A stretch of 64,000 bases of DNA from Vulcanococcus limneticus LL (GTDB lineage: Bacteria; Cyanobacteriota; Cyanobacteriia; PCC-6307; Cyanobiaceae): the NCBI RefSeq assembly GCF_002252705.1, contig NZ_NQLA01000002.1, positions 62,001 through 126,000 on the forward strand, written 5' to 3'. The first letter of the stretch is position 1, and each line of letters starts with the position of its first letter. The notes beneath the pieces are model-generated. The model was not told the DNA's origin. It worked only from the letters and a program-made list of their open reading frames with translations, and searched no databases. The translations under genes were made by a program, and so were the position numbers. Below are positions 25,511 through 33,490 of this stretch, in pieces.

Positions 25511-26041
25511 ATGCCCCGTCCTTACCAACCCTCCCTGCTGCGGATCCTGCACGGCGCCGTGGGCCTGCTGGTGGCGGCGGCCTGGCTCAGCGGCCTGATC
25601 GTGTATTCCCTGCACGATGGGCGCTGGGGCCGTCTGCCCTGGCAGCCCGCCGGCAACTGGATCGACATCCACGGCAGCCTCGGGGTGCTGCTCTGGCCCC
25701 TGGCCATCGCGTTCGGGCTCTACGCCCTGACTCTGGGTCGCTCCCGCCTGCGCCAACCGGAGAACACCGCCGCGCTGCTGGGCCTGGCCCTGGCCGTGGG
25801 CAGTGGCAAGCTGATGGAAGAAGACTGGCTGCGGCAGGGCGATCTCAACCAGCTGGTGTATGTGATCCACCTGCTGGCCTGGCTGCTGATCGGCGCCGCA
25901 GTGGTCTGGCACGTCAAGGCCGTTCTGGGGCGGGGTGGCCTGCCGCTGGCCCGCTCGATGGTGAGCCTCCAGACGCGGTCCAACGATCTGCCCCACCACT
26001 GGCCTGGGCAGATTCGTCGGTTCTTCAGGCGTTCGGGCTGA
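25511..26041 (+). CDS. Cytochrome b/b6-type membrane protein
   Basis: The 176-residue protein has four hydrophobic segments with spaced histidines: SLLRILHGAVGLLVAAAWLS, WIDIHGSLGVLLWPLAIAFG, LVYVIHLLAWLLIGAAVVWH. These are the typical pattern of cytochrome b561/b6-like domains binding one or two b hemes. The ATG is 11 bp after the exporter gene stop with AAGGATCGCC upstream. It probably transfers electrons in the membrane; the partner is unknown. Its last 17 bases overlap the convergent isomerase-like gene. Confidence 0.85.
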   Translation: MPRPYQPSLLRILHGAVGLLVAAAWLSGLIVYSLHDGRWGRLPWQPAGNWIDIHGSLGVLLWPLAIAFGLYALTLGRSRLRQPENTAALLGLALAVGSGKLMEEDWLRQGDLNQLVYVIHLLAWLLIGAAVVWHVKAVLGRGGLPLARSMVSLQTRSNDLPHHWPGQIRRFFRRSG

Positions 26042-27656
26042 GCGGGCCAGCCGCCAGCCCCAGCTCCTCCAGGAGGGCCCGCTGCGCTGCCGCCGGCACG
26101 AAACTGTGGGCGGCCGCCGCGCCGCTCACGGCCACCGGCGGCACGCCGATGCCAGGGAAGGTGCCGGCACCGCACAGCACCAGGCCCTCGATCGGGGTGG
26201 TGCCGCCGGGGAACGGCCCCTGATCAGCGCCGAGGGCGGGGCCGTAGCTGCCCCGCTGCACCCGCAGATAGCGCTGGTGGGTTCTGGGGGTGCCGTGGAG
26301 TTCGACCACCACCCGATCGGCCAGATCCGGCACCAGCTCCTCCATCACTTGGCGGAAGATGCCGCAGCGCTCGGCCTTCAGGGCCTCGTAGGCCACCGTG
26401 CCGGGCTCCAGGTCGCGCCACAGATCCCAGGGCTCATTGGCGGGGGTGTAGCCGTGCAGCACCTGGTGCCCCGCGGGAGCCAGGGAGGGATCGAGCCGCG
26501 AAGGCATCGACAGCACCACCATGTTGCGCTCGGCGCTGATGCCGCGCTTCCAGTCGCCTACCCAGACATGGTGGATGGGCAGGTGCTCCAGCCCCTCGCC
26601 GCGCAGGCCCACGTGCCAGTGCAGGAAGCTGGCGCAGGCAGGGGTGGCCGCCCGCTGCTGGCGCCAGCGGGGCGGCAGGGCCTGCGCGCCGATCAGCTCC
26701 AGGGTGTCCCAGGGGCTGGCGTTGCTGACCACGCCGCGGCGCGCCCGCAGCACCCGGCCATCCTCCAGGCGCACGCCGCTGGCCCGTCCGTCCTCCACCA
26801 GGATCTCGGCCACGGCGCTGCGACAGCGAAGCTGGCCGCCGTGGCGCTCCAGACCCCGCACCAGGGCCGCCACCACGGCGGGGGACCCGCCCAGGGGGTA
26901 GTCGAGGCAGGCGCCGGGCTCGAACCACTCGCCGAACAGGGTGGCCATAGCGGCGGCGCTGGTCTGATCCAGGGGCAGACCCGAGATCAGGAAACTCAGC
27001 ATCTCCACCCAGTGGAGCAGGAAGGGGTCGCGCAGATGGCGCCGGGCCAGGGGGCCGAAGGCGCCGCCGAGGGCCGCCAGCCGCGGGGCATGGCGCAGCA
27101 GGGCGCTGGCCCCGCGCACCCCCAGCACCCCCGCCATCCCCAGGCCTGGCCGCAGGGCCAGCAGCGGCAGGGCGGCGGTGGCACGGCAGTAGGGCTCCAG
27201 GGCGTCCATGAAGGCGGCCCACTCGTTGGCCACCGCCTGCCCGCGCAGCTGGAGCACCACCTCCAGGAACGGCGCGGCGCCAACTCCCACCGTGAGCCGT
27301 CCCTCCGGTAACAGCAACCCCCAGTCGCTGTAGCTGACCACCGGCACGCTCTCGCCCACCGCCCGGAGCACCTGGGCCAGGGGGTTGGTGCTGGGCCAGC
27401 GGCCCAGGCCGCTCCAGAGTGAGGGGCCCGATTCGAACTGAAAGCCGCGGCGCTCGAAGCCGTGGGCCGCACCGCCGGCCCGGTCATGGGCCTCCAGCAC
27501 CAGCACCTCCAGTCCATGGCGGGCAGCCAGGGCGCCACAGCAGAGGCCGCCCAGGCCACTGCCGATCACCACCAGGTCGCAGTCGCAGGAGGCGGAACTC
27601 AACGGGAGAAGGGCGAGGCGCAACTCCGATGATGCAGGACCGGCACCGGGCCCCAT
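26025..27656 (-). CDS. NAD(P)/FAD-dependent oxidoreductase, CrtISO/phytoene desaturase-like
   Basis: The 543-residue protein opens with the Rossmann dinucleotide motif VVIGSGLGGLCCGALAARHG, followed by VLVLEAHDRAGGAAHGFERR. The C-terminal FAD motif reads GLVLCGAGTFPGIGVPPVAV. This is the layout of carotenoid isomerase CrtISO and related proteins, including carotenoid-modifying and lycopene-processing members. Substrate is probably a carotenoid but not proven. It has a long conserved helical middle (RDPFLLHWVEMLSFLISGL). The ATG at 27656 gives MGPGAGPASSELRLALLP; the 5' end is uncertain. Confidence 0.88.
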   Translation of the reverse strand: MGPGAGPASSELRLALLPLSSASCDCDLVVIGSGLGGLCCGALAARHGLEVLVLEAHDRAGGAAHGFERRGFQFESGPSLWSGLGRWPSTNPLAQVLRAVGESVPVVSYSDWGLLLPEGRLTVGVGAAPFLEVVLQLRGQAVANEWAAFMDALEPYCRATAALPLLALRPGLGMAGVLGVRGASALLRHAPRLAALGGAFGPLARRHLRDPFLLHWVEMLSFLISGLPLDQTSAAAMATLFGEWFEPGACLDYPLGGSPAVVAALVRGLERHGGQLRCRSAVAEILVEDGRASGVRLEDGRVLRARRGVVSNASPWDTLELIGAQALPPRWRQQRAATPACASFLHWHVGLRGEGLEHLPIHHVWVGDWKRGISAERNMVVLSMPSRLDPSLAPAGHQVLHGYTPANEPWDLWRDLEPGTVAYEALKAERCGIFRQVMEELVPDLADRVVVELHGTPRTHQRYLRVQRGSYGPALGADQGPFPGGTTPIEGLVLCGAGTFPGIGVPPVAVSGAAAAHSFVPAAAQRALLEELGLAAGPLSPNA

Positions 27657-27795
27657 TGCCCGAAGCTGCCGACTCAGGTAAAAACAGACCAACTTATCCC
27701 CCCACCCCGTTGGTCCGTTCAGGCTCCCCGCGCCAGCTCCGATCGGCCGATCGGAACCGCCGGGCGTCCGGCGCACCCCGACAGCGCTACCGCTG

Positions 27796-29334
27796 ATGGC
27801 TCCCCACCAGCGAGGCGTCAGCGGACGATCGACTGCCGCACCCGCCCCATCCGGCGGGGTTCAGCCCTCCACTCCAATCCGACTGCTGCGGGGGCTGTGG
27901 CGGCGGATCACCCAGCCGACAGCGGTGCTGGGTCTGCTGATTCTCAGCCTGCTGGCCCTGCCCTTCGCCATGGCCTCCACCCTCTCGGGGGCCATGGCCG
28001 CCCAGATGGAGGTGCAGGCCGATGAGATCTCCACCCTGGCCAGCAGCATCCGCAGCTACTACGCCGACAACATCATCTCCCGTCTGCAGGCCTCAGGCGG
28101 GCAGGCGGTGTTCTCCGAGAATTACCACCAGATCCCGGGCGGCATTCCAATCCCGGCCACCCTGGCCATCGAGCTTGGCGACCTGTTCGACAGCGCCAAT
28201 GCCGATCGCCGCATCTCCTACAGCTTCATCTCCGACTACCCCTTCGCCAAGCGGGTGAGCCCTCCCCTCGATGGCTTTGAGATGGAGGCGATCAAGGCCT
28301 TTCGCTCCAACCCGGAGCTCGATCGCTACACCAGGCTGAAGCAGAGCTGGCTCGGGCAACCCTCCTTCCGGGTGGCCACGCCGGTGCTGATGCGCAAGGC
28401 CTGTGTCAGCTGCCACAACGTCCACCCCGATTCCCCCAAGCGCGACTGGAAGGTCGGCGACGTCCGCGGCATCCAGGAGGTGACGGTGCGGGGGCTGGAT
28501 ATCAAGGGCCTGGGCCGCTTCGGCTACCTGATGGCCTACATGGGGCTGGTGGGGCTGGTGTCGGTCGGGGCCGCGGCCGCCTTCCAGCGCCAGGCCAGTG
28601 CCCTCGAACGCATCAACCGCCGCCTGCAGGACTCCAATGAACGGGAGAGCGAGATGGGCGACCAGCTTCGCTCCCAGGTGGAGGAACTGCGGCTGCTGAG
28701 CGCGGTGGCCGAACATGCCACCTTCGGCGTTTCGATCGCCGACATGCGGCAGGATGACTACCCTCTGATCTACGTCAACGAGGCCTTCAGCCACATCACG
28801 GGCTATCCGCGTGACAAGGCCACCGGCTTCAACTGCCGCTTCCTGCGCGGTCCGGACACCGATCCCCAGGTGGTGGCCGCCATCATCTCGGCAATCCGCG
28901 AAGGCAAGCCCTTCCACGGTGAACTGGTCAACTACCGCATGGACGGGACCCGGTTCTGGAACCGCCTGACCCTCTACCCGGTGGGCGGCAGCACCGGCAA
29001 ACCCGACTTTTACGTGGGCAACCAGATGGATGTGACGGCGCTGCACAGCGCCCGCGAGCTGAACCTGGACCAACTGATCCAGCTCGGCGCGCCAACTGCC
29101 GCTGCCCAGGGCAGCCTCGACGAGCTGCTCGCCCACCAGTCAGCCCTGCAGACCTCCCTCAGGAGCCAGGGTCTGCTCACGGTCGAACTGGAGACGTTCT
29201 TCGCCGCGGAGCGCCGCACCCTGGAGACACTCCAGGCCCGGTTGCAGACCACCCGCAACGTGATCCAGCAGATCCGTCCGGAGCAGCATCCGCCAGGGAG
29301 AGGCGTCTCCAACCAGGAGGAGCGGCTCCCATGA
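27796..29334 (+). CDS. Membrane sensor with c-type heme domain and LOV photoreceptor domain
   Basis: The 512-residue protein has a first helix (about 41-61), an extracytoplasmic domain of about 180 residues of the DUF3365 / Tll0287-like c-heme family with the heme motif CVSCH (Cys203, Cys206, His207), a second helix (about 243-264), a short helical linker, then a LOV domain (about 301-415). The LOV domain has GFNCRFLRG with the flavin-adduct Cys347, the flavin-contacting NYRMDGTRFWNRL and YVGNQMDV with Gln410. Its Gln-to-Arg change after NCRFL is tolerated in other LOV proteins. Helices follow to the C-terminus, without an output domain. The stop overlaps the next gene, a diguanylate cyclase. 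It is inferred to sense blue light inside and a heme signal outside. Confidence 0.92.
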   Translation: MAPHQRGVSGRSTAAPAPSGGVQPSTPIRLLRGLWRRITQPTAVLGLLILSLLALPFAMASTLSGAMAAQMEVQADEISTLASSIRSYYADNIISRLQASGGQAVFSENYHQIPGGIPIPATLAIELGDLFDSANADRRISYSFISDYPFAKRVSPPLDGFEMEAIKAFRSNPELDRYTRLKQSWLGQPSFRVATPVLMRKACVSCHNVHPDSPKRDWKVGDVRGIQEVTVRGLDIKGLGRFGYLMAYMGLVGLVSVGAAAAFQRQASALERINRRLQDSNERESEMGDQLRSQVEELRLLSAVAEHATFGVSIADMRQDDYPLIYVNEAFSHITGYPRDKATGFNCRFLRGPDTDPQVVAAIISAIREGKPFHGELVNYRMDGTRFWNRLTLYPVGGSTGKPDFYVGNQMDVTALHSARELNLDQLIQLGAPTAAAQGSLDELLAHQSALQTSLRSQGLLTVELETFFAAERRTLETLQARLQTTRNVIQQIRPEQHPPGRGVSNQEERLP

Positions 29335-30719
29335 TCAAGCCACCCAGCCCGGGGCATGCGCTGCGCACTGACCTAGCCCGCGAGTCCAACGAACGGGTGG
29401 TGGAGATCCTTGTGCAATGGGGGCTGGTCTGCGTGGGGGTGCTGGCACTGCTGGCGGCCGGTCTGGGGGTGGTGGCGGCCAATCGCGATGCCCAGCACCA
29501 GAGCGAGGAATTCCGGTCCCTGGCCTCGGCGCTGGTGGAGTCCAAAGCCAGTCCAGAGGATCGCCAGCGCATCCTGCTCAGCTACCAGAACAGCCGATTT
29601 GAAGACGACCGGGAGGGGATCCTCTCGCTGCTGCTCGTCGATGAGGCGGGGCGCATCGCCCTGAGCAGCCGCCCGAATTGGCTTGGCCGCCCCCTGGAGC
29701 CCTCACTGCTGAACGGCTCAGGTGCCCGTAACCCCGAGCTGCTCAGCATCGCCAGCTGCCTGGAGCGCCAGAGCAGCGATCCCAGCAAGTGTTTCGTCGC
29801 CAGGCAGGGCCGCTACCTGCCCTGGACCAAGACGCTCACCGTGGCCCATCCCTTCTCTATCTACGACCGGCGGGCCGGGCTGAAGCCCCGCCACTACCTG
29901 CTGGTGGTGAGCTTCGATCCGGGAACGTTCACCGCCAGCCTGCTAGCGGAAGTGAGCCTGGCGGTGCTGGCCTCCACTCTGCTGGTAGTGGTTCTGGTGA
30001 CGTTGCTGGGGCACCAGCTGCAGCGCGGCCTGCTGCCCAATCTGCGCCAGTTCGCCGAGACCGATGGCCTGACGGGCCTGATGAACCGCTCGGCCTTCAT
30101 GGACCTGGCCGTCCAGATGCTCGCCCAGGGGCAGCGCCAGAACCTGCCCTATGTGCTCGGCGTCATTGACATCGACCACTTCAAGGCGATCAACGACGGC
30201 CATGGCCATGTCTGCGGCGATGAGGTGCTGCAGAAACTCGCGCGTGTGCTGGAGGGCAGCCTGCGCGATAACGACCTGGTGACCCGGCTCGGCGGAGAGG
30301 AATTCGCCGTGCTGCTGCAGTGCACGACGGCCCGGGGTGAAACGCTGATGGAGCGGCTGCGCAACCAGGTGGAGGTCTGTCGGCTGAGCTTTGAGGGCAG
30401 GCCGCTGAGGGCCACGGTGAGCCTCGGCGGCGCCTGCACCGAGCAGCTGGGCTACAACCTCGACTACCTCTATTCCGCCGCCGACAGCGCCCTTTACCGG
30501 GCCAAGCGGGAGGGGCGCAACCGGGTGCACTGGGCGAACACCAGGCGCGAGCCGGTGGCGCGGGATGGTTGGTCACCCGGGGAGGCCTGGCGCCAGACAT
30601 TTCAGAACGCCAGACCGGGACCAGGCGCAGGACCAGCTGGCAATCCGGTCCCCGGCGACGGCCATGGCGCCGTCCCGTCCCCCATAACTGCGCCAGAGCC
30701 CCCGAGGCCGCAGCCGTGA
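29331..30719 (+). CDS. Membrane diguanylate cyclase (GGDEF)
   Basis: The 462-residue protein has a helix at about 31-50, an extracytoplasmic region of about 150 residues, a second helix at about 203-226, and a GGDEF domain beginning LRQFAETDGLTGLMNRSAF. The active-site loop is RLGGEEFAVLL (GGEEF at 321-325), and the inhibitory RxxD site is RDND at 312-315, so product feedback is expected. The domain makes c-di-GMP from two GTP. The sensor region has two cysteines and no recognised fold. A Pro/Gly-rich tail of about 60 residues follows the catalytic domain. Start and stop overlap the neighbouring genes as ATGA and GTGA, so it is coupled to both. Confidence 0.94.
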   Translation: MIKPPSPGHALRTDLARESNERVVEILVQWGLVCVGVLALLAAGLGVVAANRDAQHQSEEFRSLASALVESKASPEDRQRILLSYQNSRFEDDREGILSLLLVDEAGRIALSSRPNWLGRPLEPSLLNGSGARNPELLSIASCLERQSSDPSKCFVARQGRYLPWTKTLTVAHPFSIYDRRAGLKPRHYLLVVSFDPGTFTASLLAEVSLAVLASTLLVVVLVTLLGHQLQRGLLPNLRQFAETDGLTGLMNRSAFMDLAVQMLAQGQRQNLPYVLGVIDIDHFKAINDGHGHVCGDEVLQKLARVLEGSLRDNDLVTRLGGEEFAVLLQCTTARGETLMERLRNQVEVCRLSFEGRPLRATVSLGGACTEQLGYNLDYLYSAADSALYRAKREGRNRVHWANTRREPVARDGWSPGEAWRQTFQNARPGPGAGPAGNPVPGDGHGAVPSPITAPEPPRPQP

Positions 30720-32308
30720 TCCCCGCACCGCACCCTGAGGACGGGGCCGATCGAACCGCCCCAGACCAGGAGCAGCCATCGAAGGTCCCTGGCCCCAAGC
30801 CGAATCAAGCCGGGGCAACCGACTCCCTGGCCCTTCCTGGCCCCTGGCCGGGCTCCGCCGTGGGCCAGCCCCCGCCGAGCAGGGCGGATCGGCCCGGCCC
30901 CGCCGAGCCTCACCAGCGGGGCTCCCTGGATTCCCTGCTCAGCCGCAGTCGCTTCACGCAGCAGCTCGCCGAGCTGGTGGGAGCCGAGGCCGAGGGGCAC
31001 TTCGCAGTCATGCGCTGCCGCTTCAAGGAATACGAACGTGTGAGCGCCACCCTGGGCGGCAAGGCCGCCGAGGCCCTGATCGACGAGGGGGCGAGGCGGC
31101 TCTTGAACACGATCCCGCGTTCGGCCTCCGCAGCCCGCTTGTCGGACTCCGACCTGATCACGGTGATTCCGGAGCTGATCGAAGCACCGAGGATTTCCTC
31201 CATCGCCCAGCGTCTGATCGATCTCTGCGCGGTGCCCTACCGGATCGACGACCAGCGCCGGCCATTGAACGTGGCCATCGGCATCGTGATCAGCCGCGGC
31301 AACTACGCGGACCTGGAGGCGATCCTCTCGGACGCGAGCATGGCCCAGCGGATCGCCAGCCGGCACAACCAGAGCCAGTACCGCTTCATCGACCTGGAGA
31401 CCCGCAACCAGGCCCGCCGCAGCTACGAGCTTGAGGCCGACTTCCGCGAGGCTCTGCAGCAGGGCCTCTTCCTGCCCTTCTTCCAGCCGATCGCGGAGCT
31501 GCGCAGCGGCGAGCCGGTGGGTTTTGAGGTGCTGGCGCGCTGGCCGCGCCCGGACGGCAGCTTCGTGACACCGGATCGCTTCCTGCCGATCGCCCGGGAG
31601 ACCGCCCTCACCGGCGAGCTGGATCTGCAGATCATTGAGAAGGCCCTGCTGGCGGTAGGCGATCTGGCCCGGGAGGTGCCCTGGCGCTCGATGCTGCTCA
31701 GCGTGAACGTCTCGGCCAACCTGCTTGAGGACAGCGGCCTGCGCGAGCGGCTGCTCGAGCTGATCGTGGAATCACCCCTGCCCCCGGGCTGGTGGCTGCA
31801 GGTGGAGCTGATCGAGGAGGCCCTGCAGGACACCAGCTCCGCCTTCGACACCTTTCTGGCGCGGCTAAGCGAACTGAAGGTGACGATCGCGATCGACGAC
31901 TTCGGCACCGGTTATTCCTCCCTGGCCAGGCTCCACAGCCTGCCGATCGACAGCTTCAAGATCGACAAGAGCTTCGTCGACAAGATCGACGACACCGAGG
32001 CCTCCAGCAAGAAGCTGCTGCTGACCATGGGCGCCCTGGCCTCGGACCTCAGCCTCAGCTCCACCGTCGAGGGGGTGGAGACCGAAGCCCAGCGCCAGTG
32101 GCTGCTGCAGAGCGGCTTCCGTACCAGCCAGGGCTACCTGTTCGGCCGGCCCCTGCCCCTGGATGAGGCGGTGGTGGAGCTGCGCCGCCACAACCTGCGA
32201 CCGCCCGCCATCGCCGCGGAGCTGGACGACGAGGCCCAAAAGGACGACGCCCCCCGTCTGGGACTGCGCCAGCGCCTGCGGCGGCGGCTGCGCTGGCTGC
32301 TGGGCTGA
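30716..32308 (+). CDS. EAL-domain c-di-GMP phosphodiesterase with degenerate GGDEF
   Basis: The 530-residue protein has no membrane helix. A Pro-rich N-terminus leads to a degenerate GGDEF domain (about 70-230), where the active loop is RLSDSDLITV instead of GGDEF. The EAL domain (about 245-490) keeps the catalytic set: EVLARW (Glu271), NVSANLL (Asn331), ELIE (Glu364), DDFGTGYSSLARL (Asp394, Asp395), FKIDKSF (Lys415), VEGVE (Glu452) and SQGYLFGRP (Gln472). It should hydrolyse c-di-GMP to pGpG; the dead GGDEF may bind GTP and regulate. GTG was taken as start because it overlaps the upstream stop (GTGA). A basic C-terminal tail ends the protein. Confidence 0.93.
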   Translation: MIPAPHPEDGADRTAPDQEQPSKVPGPKPNQAGATDSLALPGPWPGSAVGQPPPSRADRPGPAEPHQRGSLDSLLSRSRFTQQLAELVGAEAEGHFAVMRCRFKEYERVSATLGGKAAEALIDEGARRLLNTIPRSASAARLSDSDLITVIPELIEAPRISSIAQRLIDLCAVPYRIDDQRRPLNVAIGIVISRGNYADLEAILSDASMAQRIASRHNQSQYRFIDLETRNQARRSYELEADFREALQQGLFLPFFQPIAELRSGEPVGFEVLARWPRPDGSFVTPDRFLPIARETALTGELDLQIIEKALLAVGDLAREVPWRSMLLSVNVSANLLEDSGLRERLLELIVESPLPPGWWLQVELIEEALQDTSSAFDTFLARLSELKVTIAIDDFGTGYSSLARLHSLPIDSFKIDKSFVDKIDDTEASSKKLLLTMGALASDLSLSSTVEGVETEAQRQWLLQSGFRTSQGYLFGRPLPLDEAVVELRRHNLRPPAIAAELDDEAQKDDAPRLGLRQRLRRRLRWLLG

Positions 32309-32319
32309 CGCGCAGGCCT

Positions 32320-33486
32320 TCAGCGCTCCAGCTTGCTGGGAATCCCCTTTCCCGCTCCAGCCAGGGTCTGGCGGGAGCGGGTTCCACTCCAGGAGGCCAG
32401 GTAGACGCGGGCTTCGGCCCCCAGCCCCCTCAAGTCCTCCAGATTGGCGTTCTCCACCACGGCACCGCTGCCGGCGCCGCTGCTCCCATCCCAGATCCGC
32501 TCCGGCCCGGCCGGGCTGGCGGTATCAACGTCTCCCCAGAAGAAGCGGGTGCCCTCCAGCCGGGCACCGCTGAGGTTGGCTCCGGAGAGGTTGGTGCCGG
32601 CGAGGTTCGCCTCACTGAGGTCGACATCCTGGAGATCGGCGCCCCGCAGATCGGCCCCGTTGAAGTCGATGCCGCGCAGGTCGGTGCCGGCGAGGTCGGC
32701 GCCCCGCAGCACCTGGTGCAGACGGATCACCGGCAGGCCGTCCAGCCGGTCCTCCTCGTAACTGCCATTGCCATCGAGGATGGCCCGACCCAGGCGGCTG
32801 TCGCGCCGCAGGGGGGTGAGCAGGCGGGCATGGGAGAGGAAGCGCAGCACCTTGGCCTTGCCGTCGGCATCGATGCTGCCCAGCACCGCCGCCAGCCGCC
32901 CCTCGGCCAGCATCCGCTCCAGGGGCCAGTCCTCGAGCATGCCCTCCTCGTCGGCAATCAGGTCGGTGATGCCCTGGATAAAGCTGTCGACGGTCTGGGC
33001 CTGGGTGATGCGGTTCTGCTGGGTGGTGAGCCGCTGATCCACCTGGAACTGGCGCCAGGCGATCATCAGGGCCACGAAGGCCACCAGGATCTGGCCGAAG
33101 GCACCGATCACCCCCTCGCCCAGGGCGCCGATCGCCTCCCAGTTGCCACTGGCATAGATCGCCAACAGCGGCTCCCACCAGCCCAGCAGCAGCGTGATGC
33201 TGAGCAGGGCCAGGCAGGCGGCCAGCAGGGCCAGGGTCTGAAGGGTTGCGGGCTCCTCCAGGCGTAGCTTCAAGACCAGCCACAGGGGCGGCAGCAGCTG
33301 GAGCAGGGCCAGCACCAGGGTTAGGAGGGTCGCGGCCCAGGCCAGGGGCGGCCAGCCCAGCAGCAGGGCGACCAGGGTGAGGGCGGAGGCCAGCAGCAGC
33401 TGCAGGGCGGGCTGCTGGCGCACGCGCACCCATAGGGCATGGCTGCGGAAGGGCAGCACCGGACGATCGTCGAGCGAGACGGCCAC
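32320..33486 (-). CDS. Membrane protein with C-terminal pentapeptide repeats
   Basis: The 388-residue protein has four hydrophobic segments at about residues 26-155 (ALQLLLASALTLVALLLGWP and others), a helical region, and a block of about ten A(D/N)LXX pentapeptide repeats near 265-325 (ADLAGTDLRGIDFNGADLRG and so on). These form a right-handed quadrilateral helix probably on the cytoplasmic side. The function is unknown; related cyanobacterial proteins are common. It is convergent with the EAL gene. Confidence 0.86.
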   Translation of the reverse strand: MAVSLDDRPVLPFRSHALWVRVRQQPALQLLLASALTLVALLLGWPPLAWAATLLTLVLALLQLLPPLWLVLKLRLEEPATLQTLALLAACLALLSITLLLGWWEPLLAIYASGNWEAIGALGEGVIGAFGQILVAFVALMIAWRQFQVDQRLTTQQNRITQAQTVDSFIQGITDLIADEEGMLEDWPLERMLAEGRLAAVLGSIDADGKAKVLRFLSHARLLTPLRRDSRLGRAILDGNGSYEEDRLDGLPVIRLHQVLRGADLAGTDLRGIDFNGADLRGADLQDVDLSEANLAGTNLSGANLSGARLEGTRFFWGDVDTASPAGPERIWDGSSGAGSGAVVENANLEDLRGLGAEARVYLASWSGTRSRQTLAGAGKGIPSKLER

Positions 33487-33490
33487 AGGC

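Noticed and set aside
27687-27715. Hairpin GACCAAC...GTTGGTC before the heme-LOV gene as terminator
   Set aside because: Only 7 bp with a long loop and no T-run; probably chance or part of a leader.
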